DNA from: Pedobacter sp. AK013
Lineage (GTDB): Bacteria; Bacteroidota; Bacteroidia; Sphingobacteriales; Sphingobacteriaceae
NCBI RefSeq assembly: GCF_014205835.1
Contig: NZ_JACHCQ010000037.1
Coordinates: 1-57,774, forward strand
Direction of reading: 5' to 3'
Length of the DNA stretch: 57,774 nucleotides
Positions within the stretch are counted from its first letter, which is position 1; the number at the start of each line of letters is the position of its first letter. Positions 44,304 through 56,000 of the stretch are shown here, in pieces. A program made the translations under genes and the position numbers. Under the pieces are notes generated by a model that saw nothing but the letters and a program-made list of their open reading frames with translations, was not told where the DNA came from and searched no databases.

Positions 44304-45716
44304 TTAGTAACCTGTATTTTGTTGACCTTGTAAGCCAGGATTATTATCAATCTCTCTTTGAGGAATTGGTAGTATGGTTTTAGCACCGCCAAACGCTGCT
44401 GCTGCATTACCAGATCTAAGCGCTTGTCTATTACGAAGCAAGTCCATTCTGCTATGTCCTTCAAAAGCCAATTCTTTACGTCTTTCGATTAGCAAAGCAT
44501 CAATCAGGGCTTGTTGAGTAGCTACAGCTTTAGGAAGCAGTCCTGCTCTATTTCTAATTCTGGTATTCAAAATTGTAATCGCCTCTGCATTTGGTATTGT
44601 ATTTTGACGAGCCAATGCTTCTGCGAGATTTAAATACACTTCTGTTGTACGGATAACAGGTGAGTTGTCAGAATTGTTTACCGCATCTGGAAATTTAGAG
44701 GTAAATAGGTGAGGTAAACCATCTGCCGCAGTTCCCGATATCTTTAAATTATAACGTTTATCGCCAGGCTCTGATGTATAGGCATTAATTAAATCTTGAG
44801 AGAAAGGTGCATCACCACGTCCACCTAAAGCTGCCGGATTGTAGTATGAAGCCCAACCACCAGAACCTGTTCTACCGTTATCAATAGCACTGTTTTGAAT
44901 CGTAAATACATCTTCACTAGTATTACCACTATAGAAGGCATAGTTTGGTGCAGTATCATAAATACCCTGCGCCAAAGTGCTTCTAGCTGCACTTTCTGCT
45001 TTAGCCCATTCTTCTCTATATAAGTACAATCTTGATAAAAGCGCAAAAGCTGCGCCTTTGGTTGCACGGCCACGGGTTTCAGCGGCATCAGTATATGATT
45101 GAGGTAAGGCCGCTGCTGCTTCAGTTAAATCTTGAACAATCTGTGCATGAACCTGATTTAAAGTATTTCTTGATGGATACTTAATAGTTCCGTCAAAGTA
45201 TTCTAAAACTAAAGGCACAGCAAGATTTGTTCCCGAGTTTACCTGATAAGGCTGAGCAAAGAAATTAGCCAATTGGAAATAAGCCAATGCGCGTAAAAAT
45301 TTCGCTTCAGCTGCGTATTGCGATTTTTCTGCTGCTGATAGGCCAGGCACATCATTGATCTTAAAGATAACTGTATTTGCACGGGTAATCACCTGATAGT
45401 GAACCTGCCACATCGTAGCCACATTTCCGTTTGTTGATACACTGGAGAAAGTGTTTAGCTCTTGTAAAGTTGGAAATGTCCCTACAAAATCAACATTATT
45501 CCCCATGTAGTCACCCATCACTTGTGGTAAACTTCCATAAAAGTCAAAAGTTTGAGCCGTACTGTACACGCCTCTTAAAGCTCCTAGAGCTGTTGCTGGA
45601 GAATTAAAAACAAGTTGATCAGACAAATCTTGTTGTGGTAATTTCTCCAATTCTTTCTTACACCCAAATAACGATAATACCAGGGCTGATGTTATGATAT
45701 AATATTTTAATTTCAT
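44304..45716 (-). CDS. SusD/RagB-family lipoprotein, pair 4
   Basis: The protein has 470 residues with signal MKLKYYIITSALVLSLFGCKK and lipobox LFGC. AEAKFLRALAYFQLANFFAQPY and IERRKELAFEGHSRMDLLR are textbook SusD motifs, and the C-terminus ends at PIPQREIDNNPGLQGQ, again typical. It follows susC-4 by 11 bases. It should be the extracellular substrate-binding lid for pair 4. Its length is nearer to that of classic SusD than to the longer susD-1. Confidence 0.94.
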   Translation of the reverse strand: MKLKYYIITSALVLSLFGCKKELEKLPQQDLSDQLVFNSPATALGALRGVYSTAQTFDFYGSLPQVMGDYMGNNVDFVGTFPTLQELNTFSSVSTNGNVATMWQVHYQVITRANTVIFKINDVPGLSAAEKSQYAAEAKFLRALAYFQLANFFAQPYQVNSGTNLAVPLVLEYFDGTIKYPSRNTLNQVHAQIVQDLTEAAAALPQSYTDAAETRGRATKGAAFALLSRLYLYREEWAKAESAARSTLAQGIYDTAPNYAFYSGNTSEDVFTIQNSAIDNGRTGSGGWASYYNPAALGGRGDAPFSQDLINAYTSEPGDKRYNLKISGTAADGLPHLFTSKFPDAVNNSDNSPVIRTTEVYLNLAEALARQNTIPNAEAITILNTRIRNRAGLLPKAVATQQALIDALLIERRKELAFEGHSRMDLLRNRQALRSGNAAAAFGGAKTILPIPQREIDNNPGLQGQQNTGY

Positions 45717-45727
45717 CTTTTCAATTT

Positions 45728-48700
45728 TTAAAGGCCAATATTTACACCGAAAGTAAAGGTTTTTGCCTGTGGTAAAGCAAAGAAACTCTGACCAAGAACC
45801 TGGTTAGAAGCACCATTCGCAGAAATCTCAGGATCACCTCTGAAGTCTTTATCCTTAATGGTCCAGATATTTTGACCTTGGAAATAAAGTCTTATGCTAG
45901 AGAAAAGTTTTGATCTTTGTAAAAACTCCTTAGGAAAACTATAACCAACAGATAACGTTTTCAAACGCATGTATGAACCATCCAATAATTGTTTCGTAGA
46001 CACCTGCTGGAAAGTTGTTCTGGTTGAACTATTTAACGCCGGAGCAAAAGCATTATCTCCTGGTTGTTTCCAATAATTTAACAATTTAACACTTTTATTA
46101 TAAGAGCCTGTGCCAAAGTTGTCTGAAAACTGTAAACCATCTAAATAAACATCGTTACCATAACTAAAGTTAAAGAAAGCTGATAAATCGAAGTTCTTAT
46201 AGGTAAAGGTATTGGTAATACCTCCTGAGAAATCAGGGTCACCTTTTCCTACAATTACGCGGTCAGACGCAAGAGGTGAAGTAGTTACTGAACCATCTTT
46301 TTTCAACCACTCCGCATTACCTGTTTGAGGATTAATTCCGTTATAACGGATTAAGTAGAAAGAGTTTTTAGAGTAACCGGTAATTGCACGTTGTGCCGTA
46401 CCACCTGATACAAAATTACGACCATCTTCATCAGGGTTAGCTGGTAACTCTAACACGGTATTTTTGTTGAAACCGATGTTGAATGAAGTTCTCCAAGAGA
46501 AATCACGACCAACAATATTATCCGAGTTGATCGTAACCTCATAACCTCTGTTTCTCATCTTACCTACGTTCTGTGATGCAGATGCATAACCAGTAGTATA
46601 TGGGAACGGAACGTTTAACAATAAACCTGTAGTCTTTTTGTCGTAAAAGTTAAACTGAACATCAATGGCCTTGAATAATCTGGCAGAAAGACCAATGTCT
46701 AACTGTGTAGTTTCTTCCCAGCTCAAGTTAGGGTTAGGAACCACATTTGGTGTTAATCCGGCCTCACCCAAGTAGTTTGATCCCGCTGAGAATGTTCCAT
46801 AATATTGATAGAAACCAATATTGTCGTTACCCGCAGTACCATAACTTGCTGTTAACTTAACATTTTGAGCAATCTTATTGTCTTTATTAAAGAATGCTTC
46901 GTTAGAAATTAACCATCCCCCAGATAAAGCATAAAATGTACCGTATTTTTTATTCTGACCAAATCTTGAAGAACCGTCTCTTCTTAATGATGCTTCAAAT
47001 AGATATTTTTTATCAAAATCATAGTTAAAACGTCCGAATACTGACTGAAGTGCCCAATCAAATACTTCTTCAGAAGCTGTGATTGGTGTAGAAGCCGAAC
47101 CCACGTTTGGAAGATCATCACTCACAAAACCCGAACCTTCAACCATCATTTTAGTCAATGTAGCCGTTTCAAAGCTATAACCTGCTAATGCACCAATAGT
47201 ATGTTTACCGAAGGTCTTGTCGTAATTTAATGTATTACTACTTACCCATTTATTATCAGTATAGTGGGTTCTATACGCATAACCTCCAGGAGTTAACAAA
47301 TCTGTTTCTCTGTATTTTTCATCAATAGCATAGTTATCAATACCCCAATCTGTTTTGAATTTTAATCCAGGTAAAATCTTCCAGTCTAAAAATGCATTTC
47401 CTGTACTTCTATCAGAATAGTTTTTATTGATCCCTGTTTCAGCAATTGCAATAACATTGGCAACGAAACCTGTATTTTGGAATTGACCATCTGGTCCGTA
47501 AGGCGTAACATAAGGCAATTGCAGATAACCAGCTGTAATTGGCGCATAAGTATTATTTTCAGTACCAATACGATCCATATCTACATGAGAAAGATTATAG
47601 TTTAATCCAACAGTAAACTTATCTGATAATTTATGATTCAGATTTAGTCTTCCTGATAAACGCTTCAGGTTATTTCCAATGGTATAACCACTTTCGTCTG
47701 AATAAGTTCCTCCTAAGTAGAATTGTGTTTTCTCATCACCACCAGTCGCATTTACGTTTACGGTATTTGATTTACCAGTACGCACAATTGCATCAATCCA
47801 GTCGAAACTTGTAGTTGGATAAGCAGGTACGGCTGTGTTGTTTGCTTTAAGATAATCTGTTCTGAACTGACGGAACTGATCTGCAGTCATCATTTCATCT
47901 AAGGAAGTTGGAGAAGAAAACCCATTTTGGTAGTCTGCGGTGATTCTCGTTTTACCAGCAGCTCCTTTTTTAGTAGTGATTAAGATTACGCCGTTTGCAC
48001 CACGCGATCCATAAATCGCAACTGCAGAAGCATCCTTTAAAACTGTCATGCTTTCGATATCGTTCGGGCTAATGTTGATTAAAGGATTCAAACCAGAAGA
48101 CCCACCCTGAGTTTGAGTGTATTCACCACCAGCCGAGTTTAATGGAACACCATCTACAACGTACAACGGTCTACCTCCAGCTGCAATTGATGAACCACCA
48201 CGTATAGTGATTTGAGCCTCAGAGCCTAAAACGCCAGAAGAGTTAACCATATTAACGCCCGCAGCCTGTCCTTGTAAAGCTTGCTGAGGTGTTTGAATTG
48301 GCATATTTTTAAAAGACTCAGCTTTTACTGTGGTCGTAGTTTGGGTACTAAGCGCTTTGCTCTGCTGACCATAACCCACTACCACAACATCTGAAAGAGT
48401 TTTAGCATCAGCTTCTAAAGTGACATTAATTGTGTTTGATCCGGTTATTACCTGGTTTTTAACTAGATAACCGATAAAAGAAAAATCTAAGGTTTTCGAA
48501 CCCGAGGGAACTTTAACGGAGTATTTACCATTCGCGTCTGTAATGGTTCCGATTTGTGTCCCTGTTACCCTTACGCTTACTCCAGGAATCGGCAGTTTGT
48601 CGTCTGAAGATGTTACCGTACCAGTAATTGTTCTGTCTTGAGCTATTGCGGTAGATGCAAAAAACAAAAGTATGAACAAACTTTGTAGAAGTTTTTTCAT
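45728..48700 (-). CDS. SusC/RagA-family TonB-dependent transporter, pair 4
   Basis: The 990-residue protein is the shortest of the set. It has a signal peptide (MKKLLQSLFILLFFASTAIA), a regulatory-like domain (TGTVTSSDDKLPIPGVSV), TLSDVVVVGYGQQSK, a plug with ITIRGGSSIAAGGRPLYVVDG and AIYGSRGANGVILITTKKG, and a barrel ending KTFTFGVNIGL. All are intact. The TonB-box region VVVVGYGQQ is the common Bacteroidota form. It lies downstream of the M14 carboxypeptidase gene on the same strand with a 305-base gap, so the two are probably separate units. Confidence 0.95.
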   Translation of the reverse strand: MKKLLQSLFILLFFASTAIAQDRTITGTVTSSDDKLPIPGVSVRVTGTQIGTITDANGKYSVKVPSGSKTLDFSFIGYLVKNQVITGSNTINVTLEADAKTLSDVVVVGYGQQSKALSTQTTTTVKAESFKNMPIQTPQQALQGQAAGVNMVNSSGVLGSEAQITIRGGSSIAAGGRPLYVVDGVPLNSAGGEYTQTQGGSSGLNPLINISPNDIESMTVLKDASAVAIYGSRGANGVILITTKKGAAGKTRITADYQNGFSSPTSLDEMMTADQFRQFRTDYLKANNTAVPAYPTTSFDWIDAIVRTGKSNTVNVNATGGDEKTQFYLGGTYSDESGYTIGNNLKRLSGRLNLNHKLSDKFTVGLNYNLSHVDMDRIGTENNTYAPITAGYLQLPYVTPYGPDGQFQNTGFVANVIAIAETGINKNYSDRSTGNAFLDWKILPGLKFKTDWGIDNYAIDEKYRETDLLTPGGYAYRTHYTDNKWVSSNTLNYDKTFGKHTIGALAGYSFETATLTKMMVEGSGFVSDDLPNVGSASTPITASEEVFDWALQSVFGRFNYDFDKKYLFEASLRRDGSSRFGQNKKYGTFYALSGGWLISNEAFFNKDNKIAQNVKLTASYGTAGNDNIGFYQYYGTFSAGSNYLGEAGLTPNVVPNPNLSWEETTQLDIGLSARLFKAIDVQFNFYDKKTTGLLLNVPFPYTTGYASASQNVGKMRNRGYEVTINSDNIVGRDFSWRTSFNIGFNKNTVLELPANPDEDGRNFVSGGTAQRAITGYSKNSFYLIRYNGINPQTGNAEWLKKDGSVTTSPLASDRVIVGKGDPDFSGGITNTFTYKNFDLSAFFNFSYGNDVYLDGLQFSDNFGTGSYNKSVKLLNYWKQPGDNAFAPALNSSTRTTFQQVSTKQLLDGSYMRLKTLSVGYSFPKEFLQRSKLFSSIRLYFQGQNIWTIKDKDFRGDPEISANGASNQVLGQSFFALPQAKTFTFGVNIGL

Positions 48701-49005
48701 GAAATTTAAGTTAATTAATGATTAATTGTTTAAACCGCTAATATAATAGAGGTGAGTAACAATTTAACAAAATTTAACTAAAATACTAGTCATAATGACA
48801 CTTAAATGACATATCTAATGTCTGATTATGGTCACATTTTCAATACATTTTCTGCTACAATTTAGAGGTATGGGCCGTGCTAATAAAACTAATTAGCATC
48901 ACAGATTTTGCTATTATAGCATATTAAACGTTTAACCTAGTAGTATTTTCCGCAGTAGAAAATTATGCTAAAAAGCGAGAATAAAATTGACTTTGGTGGT
49001 ATTTT
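48701..49005. promoter_or_regulatory. Upstream region of susC-4
   Basis: This 305-base gap holds no gene. Its first part is homologous to the leader of susC-3 (GAAATTTAAGTTAATTAATGATTA, CTAATATAATAGAGGTGAGTAAC). It must carry the susC-4 promoter and the end of the carboxypeptidase transcript, although I see no clear hairpin. Confidence 0.35.
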
Positions 49006-51495
49006 TTAATACCCACAAAAAATGATATTCCCGAATAAGGTTTTTCCGCCCTCCCAGAAGTTTCTAAATAAGGGGTCGTTAGCCAGATAAACGACTTTGC
49101 CTCGTCCGAAATCTTGTACACCGATAAGGAGCCCGGTTTTAAGCTCTTCCCTTGCTTTTTTGCCCACTACACCTGCCATTAAGCTTTTATCGTTAATTAA
49201 CCCCACGTTCCAGCCTTTAACAAAAGGTTCATAAATCTTCCGGTCTGTTTTTAAACTGTAATAGGTTTTACCCAAGCCGTAAGAAAACGGGTGACTGGCA
49301 TCGAGATTGATCCGATAAATTGCACCGGGTATGGTGGTTTCGAAATCGTCCCTGTCCTTATCCTTGAAAAGAAGCTTGTTTGCCTCTGGCTTTTCATCTT
49401 TTTTTACAAGCGCTTCCTTCTTTTTAATATCAAATCCTTTTTTCTCGAATACACTTTCGATGGCATCTTCCATCAAAATCAATCTTCCTCCTTTATTTAG
49501 CCAAGCGGCTAAACCATCGCCTATAAAAGGGCTGTAACTTCCATCCGGCAAAATCAGGGTGTTTACTTTATTAATATCGAGGTTATTCAGGTCTTTAGCA
49601 TTAATGATAACCGGTGAAAGATTTAAGTCGTGCTCAAGAAAAAACCAGGCTTCGCCGAAAGCCAGAGAAGAAACTTCAGCACCAGATACAATGGCAATTT
49701 TAGGTTGTTTTAACAATGGGTAAACGTTAGAACCGAAATCCTTTCCCTTCTCTACAAAACCACTGCTAATGGCCTGAATTGGCCTGTTCAGGGTTTTGGT
49801 AATCGAAGTAACCTTATCCTTCATCCCTTTGATCAGTCTTTCGTTTTCTGCCCGCAACACAATTAGGGTCCCGGCAGGATAATCTTTACCACTTACAGAA
49901 AATGGCTGATCAGCCTGTCTAACCTTTATATTCTCCTTTTGCAGCGCCGTTAAAACCTGAACATCTTCGCTTGTTCCCCAGCTAAATAACCAGGCTAGGG
50001 GCTTCTCAAGTTCATTACTGATTATCTTTGGCTCTTCAATTGCTGAATATTTCCCTTTAATACTTTCTTTACTGGCATAACCCTTTAATCCGTAAACGTA
50101 GGGTAGGGCCCAAGCTGTAATATCATAGGTATTAGAATCGGTTACGAGGGTTTGGGGCTCTAATAAAACGTTAGCCAAAACGGCCCTTGGCTGCTGAATA
50201 TTAACAATTAAATCGTTACGGGCGATGCTAAAATTTTCTTCCTTTTGGGTATCATAATCATAACCTCTTCCCGTTTTATCACCACCAAAAGCAAATTCGA
50301 TTTTATTTTTAGTTAGCAGTTCAGCCAGTTTTTTTAAGCGGGATAAATTAGTCGCTTTTATAATATAACTTTTATAAATGCCAGGACTATTGGCCAATTC
50401 TTGTTGGAAATATTTCTTATACTCCTCTAATAATTTATTATGGTTTAAAGAGGTTACTTCAAGGGTCGACATTCCTGTTGTAAAGTGGTGCGCAATACGG
50501 TCTTTTAAGGTTAAGGTATCTCCATCGTTGGTTACCACAGATAGTCCGGCCCTGATTCCGCCCTGTTCATAGGTCATACCTATTGATCCATTGTATAAGG
50601 GATAAGTATCACCATAAGAGGGGTATAGCAAATCGAAACGCTCTTTGGTGAAGTACTGCCAACCTTCTGCATCAAAATATTTGGCATTGTTCTTACCTAC
50701 CACCACCTGGAAACTTTTTTGCCAAGGTGTAATATCCTGGTGAACTGGCTCTGCCGCCGGCGCAAAATAGTAAGGCTCATTATAACTTTGCTCATGAAAA
50801 TCGACATGCACCTGGGGCATCCATTGGTTGTATAGCGCTAACCTTTGCTGACTTTCGATTTGGGTTTGCCAGGCCCAATCGCGGTTTAAGTCAAAATAAT
50901 AATGATTTGGTCTACCGCCTGGCCATGGCTCGATGTGTTCTCTTGACAATGGATCAGAATTGGGTGTTTTTCCCACCACACTATTAAAATAATTCACATA
51001 ACGATCTCTTCCATCGGGGTTTAAACAAGGATCAATCACCACCACTGTATTTTTTAACCACTCGGTAGCTGGTTTATTCGAACCAGACACAAGCGTATAA
51101 AGCATTTTCATAGCTGTTTCTGTAGAATTTGCCTCATTACCATGTACATTATAACTCAACCAGAGTATAGCAGGCTGATTTGTTAAATCTACACTATTGT
51201 TCGTACCTGTTGCCAAAACTAAATTGTTACTTCTGATCTGTTCCAGCTTGGCTATGTTCTCAGGCGAAGAAACAACGGCTACCATTAATGGCCTACCCTC
51301 ATTGGTTTTACCATATTCTATCAGTTTCATGTTCCTGGTTGAAGCCGCAGCAGTTTGTCTAAAATAATCGGCTACTTTATGGTGCGGGGTAAAGTGCGAA
51401 CCCAGCTGGTACCCCAAAAAATCATCGGGACTTTGTATTTGGCCATAAACACCTAGATTAATGAATAAAGCAATGCAAAACAGGACGTATCTCAT
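49006..51495 (-). CDS. Secreted M14-family zinc carboxypeptidase
   Basis: ATG at 51495 (MRYVLFCIALFINLGVYGQ) is chosen because it starts a signal peptide, giving 829 residues; a 19-codon extension is open. The M14 domain (about 40-340) has the zinc motif NVHGNEANSTE (His and Glu), DPCLNPDGRDRY with its substrate-binding Asn-Arg segment, and HVDFHEQ with the third ligand His. After about residue 370 comes a second region with a GATase-like fold around KIAIVSGAEVSSLAFGEAW and LNKGGRLILMEDAIESVF. It acts in the periplasm or on the surface and trims C-terminal residues from peptides. Placed amid SusCD pairs, it suggests peptide uptake. Confidence 0.88.
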   Translation of the reverse strand: MRYVLFCIALFINLGVYGQIQSPDDFLGYQLGSHFTPHHKVADYFRQTAAASTRNMKLIEYGKTNEGRPLMVAVVSSPENIAKLEQIRSNNLVLATGTNNSVDLTNQPAILWLSYNVHGNEANSTETAMKMLYTLVSGSNKPATEWLKNTVVVIDPCLNPDGRDRYVNYFNSVVGKTPNSDPLSREHIEPWPGGRPNHYYFDLNRDWAWQTQIESQQRLALYNQWMPQVHVDFHEQSYNEPYYFAPAAEPVHQDITPWQKSFQVVVGKNNAKYFDAEGWQYFTKERFDLLYPSYGDTYPLYNGSIGMTYEQGGIRAGLSVVTNDGDTLTLKDRIAHHFTTGMSTLEVTSLNHNKLLEEYKKYFQQELANSPGIYKSYIIKATNLSRLKKLAELLTKNKIEFAFGGDKTGRGYDYDTQKEENFSIARNDLIVNIQQPRAVLANVLLEPQTLVTDSNTYDITAWALPYVYGLKGYASKESIKGKYSAIEEPKIISNELEKPLAWLFSWGTSEDVQVLTALQKENIKVRQADQPFSVSGKDYPAGTLIVLRAENERLIKGMKDKVTSITKTLNRPIQAISSGFVEKGKDFGSNVYPLLKQPKIAIVSGAEVSSLAFGEAWFFLEHDLNLSPVIINAKDLNNLDINKVNTLILPDGSYSPFIGDGLAAWLNKGGRLILMEDAIESVFEKKGFDIKKKEALVKKDEKPEANKLLFKDKDRDDFETTIPGAIYRINLDASHPFSYGLGKTYYSLKTDRKIYEPFVKGWNVGLINDKSLMAGVVGKKAREELKTGLLIGVQDFGRGKVVYLANDPLFRNFWEGGKTLFGNIIFCGY

Positions 51496-51610
51496 GAAAA
51501 ATAATTGTTTAACCAATAATACATAAAATAAATATGATTTGAACACCTTCATTCATATCATTTTTGTGGTTAAATTATTATAAAAACAGATAACGGGGCT
51601 CAAAAACCAA

Positions 51611-51639
51611 AAAGGCAACCCAAAAATCGGATTGCCTTT
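51611..51639 (-). terminator. Terminator after the pair-5 operon
   Basis: AAAGGCAA (51611-51618) pairs with TTGCCTTT (51632-51639) around a 13-base loop. On the minus strand TTTTTGGTTTTT follows. It lies 18 bases after the susD-5 stop. Confidence 0.7.
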
Positions 51640-51657
51640 AAAAAAAGATTAAAAAAC

Positions 51658-53076
51658 TTAGTTGGCCCACCAGACCTTAGTAGAAGTAGCTATACTTTGC
51701 TGAGGTTGCGGGTTTGAAGTGATTTCTTGAGATGGATAAGGAAAACGTTGTGGAATATAAGGCTTAAAGGCATTTTGAACCACTGATAAAGCAGGATACC
51801 CTGTTCTACGCCAATCGTTATACACTTCGAGCGATAAAAAATCGGCAATGTATTTTTCGCCAATTATTGTTTTTAGAGGGACTGAAGGATCAAGTGTTGC
51901 ATGGGCGGCCAAATAAATAGCCTTGTCTGCAGCAGCAATCTTTAGCATATCCATGTGGGCTCCAATGGCACTATTATAAATTGGTGTTGCCGCAGCAGCT
52001 CCAGATTTGTAAAGTGTAGCCTCCGCTTTAATGAATAATGCTTCTGCATAAGTAGCCAGGAATACAGGAGCTGCTGAACCACTATCATTCCCATCAATAT
52101 ATCCGCCATAAAATGTTCCTACGGTTGCGTATGTACTTGGGTCTGTTGCCGCCGCTGTACCACTTGTTCTTCCAATATAGCCACCACCTGAACCTGGGTT
52201 TGCCAAAATTGGCAACCTTGGGTCGTTATTTACTTTTAAAATATTAACCAAATAAGAAGACAAAACAACGCCGCCAGCACCCGGCAATGTATTTTGATAC
52301 CAAGGACTTTCTGCTTTTGCCGAACCTGCATATGTTATTGATGCATTATCTGCATTTGAGGCGAATCCACTTTGAAGAGCCGTAAGTGCCAAGTCAGCCT
52401 GAGTCGCGGCATTGTAACCAGCGGCTTTACTTAAACGCAGATAATATCTTGCCTTAAGGGTATAAGCAAATTTCTTCCAGGCAGCTAAATTCCCACCATA
52501 AATGAGGTCGTCTGCCCCCATTGCTTTATTCGTATTGGGTGTATTTAGCTTTACAATGGCATCATCAAGCATGGTTTGAATAACCTTGTAAATGCTTTCT
52601 TGCGAATCGTAAACTGGCTTAGGCCCATCCAAGGCATTAAACGCCTGTGTGTAAGGTATATCGCCCCATAAATCAGTACAAACGGCCAAGTTATAGGCCA
52701 GTAATATTTTTCCAACCCCCGAATAACTAGTATTGTTTTTCTTATCCGCATTACTGATCATGGTACGCAAATTATAAAAAATAGCAGGATAAAGATCAAA
52801 GCTCCAGGTATTGTTTACATCAGTAGGGGTAATGCGATAGGTATCGATATTTGGCGACTCTTGATTTAGCGCCAGTTGCTGTGTCCAATATGATGTAGTA
52901 ACTGTTGGATATCCAGCAGCAATTTGCGTAGTGGTATAAAGTTCGACTGGGGTTAAAATTAACGATTCCTGTACTTTTAATGGATGATCAGGGTCTTCAT
53001 TAACATCAAGGAATTTTTTACAGCTGCTAAAAGAAAGCAGTAACATAGTGGCTATTGAATAATATATAATTTTCAT
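51658..53076 (-). CDS. SusD-like lipoprotein (SusD-like 2 group), pair 5
   Basis: The protein has 472 residues and a lipobox FSSCKK after MKIIYYSIATMLLLS. The opening FLDVNEDPDHPLKV and the SYWTQQLALNQESPNIDTY segment mark the SusD/RagB-like group 2 rather than the classic SusD. Other landmarks are NLAVCTDLWGDIPYTQAF and GEKYIADFLSLEVYNDWRRTGYP. It starts 11 bases after the susC-5 stop. This type often accompanies SusC proteins in Bacteroidota and should bind the substrate on the surface. Confidence 0.92.
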   Translation of the reverse strand: MKIIYYSIATMLLLSFSSCKKFLDVNEDPDHPLKVQESLILTPVELYTTTQIAAGYPTVTTSYWTQQLALNQESPNIDTYRITPTDVNNTWSFDLYPAIFYNLRTMISNADKKNNTSYSGVGKILLAYNLAVCTDLWGDIPYTQAFNALDGPKPVYDSQESIYKVIQTMLDDAIVKLNTPNTNKAMGADDLIYGGNLAAWKKFAYTLKARYYLRLSKAAGYNAATQADLALTALQSGFASNADNASITYAGSAKAESPWYQNTLPGAGGVVLSSYLVNILKVNNDPRLPILANPGSGGGYIGRTSGTAAATDPSTYATVGTFYGGYIDGNDSGSAAPVFLATYAEALFIKAEATLYKSGAAAATPIYNSAIGAHMDMLKIAAADKAIYLAAHATLDPSVPLKTIIGEKYIADFLSLEVYNDWRRTGYPALSVVQNAFKPYIPQRFPYPSQEITSNPQPQQSIATSTKVWWAN

Positions 53077-53087
53077 GTTCTTTTAGA

Positions 53088-56000
53088 TTAAAAGGTTACT
53101 TTTATTGCTAAATTATAGCTCCTATTTGTTGGGGTAACGAAATTGGTAAAACTGGCTCCATTAGCTGTTCCATACAAACTCACTTCTGGGTCTGACCCTG
53201 TATAATGTGGAGCATATACCCATAAGTTTCTGCCAGTCGCGGCGATACTTAAGCCTTTAAATGGCGTTTTCTTTAAAAGTGAAGGACTAAAGCTATAGGC
53301 TAAGGTTAACTGTCTTAATTTATAATAAGTACCATCTTCTACACCTGTTTCATCAACAACGCTTTCATTGTTTTGGTAATATCCCTGATCCAGCTTTACA
53401 ACTTTTGTATTTACTTGCCCATCACTTTCTCTAATTCCGTCGAAAACTGTAGTGGCCGTTCTATCTTCAGTCTTTTTGGTTGTCCCGTAAAAATCTAAAT
53501 AATGGCCATCTAAGTTATAAACATCACCGCCATACCTCATGTCGAATACAGCAGACAAGCTCAATCCTTTATAAGTGAAACTTGTGGTTAAGCCCGCATT
53601 CCATTTCGGTACTGTATTTCCGATTACACCTAACTGATCATCGATAACAGGATATCCGTTATCATCTATCAATAGTTTACCATCATTGTTTCTTTTGTAC
53701 CTGGAACCATATATTACGCCATAAGGCTGGTTTTTAAAGGCAAAAATACCTGGGTTCGTAAAGCCGGCAAATTGTATATTATCCAAGCCTCCTAAATCGG
53801 TAACTTCATTTTTAATTTTCGAGAAATTAAGCCCAATATTCCAGGTAATATCTTTGGTTTTAATTGGTGTACCATTAAGGATTAATTCGACACCCTTATT
53901 ATACATACTGGCGGCATTAATTGTTGCTGCATTAAAACCCGATGACGGATAAATTGGAGTTGTTGTAATCAAATCAACACTTCGCCTGTCAAAATAAGTA
54001 GCTTCCATGCTTAACCTGCTTTTAAACATTTTCAATTCAAGCCCTGTCTCAAATTCTTTTACAATTTCATTTTTCAGGTTCGGATCACCATAGGTATTAC
54101 TTAATAAAAAGCCATTTTGACCCTGGTAAGGAAACTCTATATTTGAAATTATAGGATGTAAATAAGGGGTGCTTGTTGCATAAGGATATACGTTATCGTT
54201 CCCTACATAGGAATATGATAGTCTAACTTTACCAAAATTTAATATTGGATTATCGTCTAAATGAAGTGGTTCGCTAAAAATAAATGCGGCAGAAGCAGAA
54301 CCGTATGGATAATAATTTTTATCCTGGCTCAAAACAGAAGTGCCATCGTAGCGCCCTGTCAAGGATAAAGAGAGCATCCTTTTATATTCGGTATTTAATT
54401 GGGCATAATAACCAATTTTTCTATTCAACAAGTTGGTTACGCTAGATATCTGAGTTGAGGCATTACTAATGCTATAAAAATCACTTACAGATAAACCTAC
54501 TCCCTTGTCAAACACCGTTTTCACAGATTTACTCAAAATATTATTTCCAATTATTATGCTACCGAACCAATCTTCATTAAAATTCTTCTTAGCCTCAACA
54601 ATAATGTCATTGTTAAACTGCTTAAAATTTATTTCACGATCATAAACCTTTCCATCTGCAGATTCACCGCCTACTATTCCTGGTGCTTCATGGTAGATAC
54701 TTGCATCATTATAGATATCAGCTCCACCACGTTCTGTTATGGTTAACCATGGCAAAGGATTATAACTTACTGTAAGTACAGGTAAAAAGCGGTTAACAGC
54801 TGAGGTAAATTTTGTATTATCGACCAACCAATACGGGTTATTTCTAGCAGCTCGGTAAACGCGCTGTGTGCCATCTGGATTTGTCGTTGGGAATGGATTC
54901 CATGAGATGGGAGCTGCATAGACGGTCCAATACGGACTAGCCAAGCCATTCCCTTCAGCTAAACGATTATTTATAGAATTTATATAATTAAACTGCCCGG
55001 TAAAAGTAATGTCTTTTGTAATTTTATTGGAAAATTTTGTGAATAATGAGTGCCTGCCAAAATCTGTCGAAGGCACAGTTCCGTTCGTTTTTAGATAAGA
55101 ATAAGAAACCAGATAAGTAGAGTTATCTGTTGAACCATTTACGGCTAAAGTATTATCGGTTGTGAAACCTGTTTTGAAAAATTCTTTCCTAGGATCATGC
55201 TTCTGTACAGGCTGTCCATTCACCATTAAACCGTCTATAAGTGGTCCCCATGAAGATGAACTTAGCTTACCATTATTCCCGTCAACATATACACCATTAC
55301 TACCCTGGGCATATTTATCTTGAAACTCTGGCAAAATGGGGGTATCAAAGGTAATACCTGAACTCAAAGATATTGAAGGTTTTCCTTTACCTGTTTTTGT
55401 TGTGATTAAAACAACGCCACGCGCTGCTGCTGAGCCATATAATGCACTTGCTGCTGAGCCTTTTAATATCGTTACACTTTCTATAATATTTGGATCGATA
55501 TCAATGGCACGGTTAGCTGTTCCTCCGGCACTTAAGGCACCATCAGGATTACCCGCTTCAGTGTTATCAATCGGTACGCCATCTACAATAAAAAGCGCTC
55601 CATTTTCTCCAGTTAATGAAGTACTACCTCTAATTATAATTTTCGAAGAACTTCCGGCTGCGCCGCTGGAGTTTGTAATCTGCACACCTGCCACTTTACC
55701 AGCCAAGGCATTAACCAGGTTATTTTCTTTTGCATCTACCAAAGCACCTCCACTAACTTCCTGAGTAGAATAGGTTAGTGTGCGTTTCTCTCTTTTTATG
55801 CCTAAAGCCGTAACAACCACTTCACCTAAAACTTTAGAATCAGTAACCAGTACAACATTAATTACATTAGAAGCACCGATATTAACAGTTTGCGTTGAAA
55901 ATCCGATAGATGAAAATTGTAAGCTTTTTGCTCCTGATGAAGTTTTCACTGAAAACTTCCCATCTGCCCCAGTTGACACGCCTATATTGGTGCCCATTAC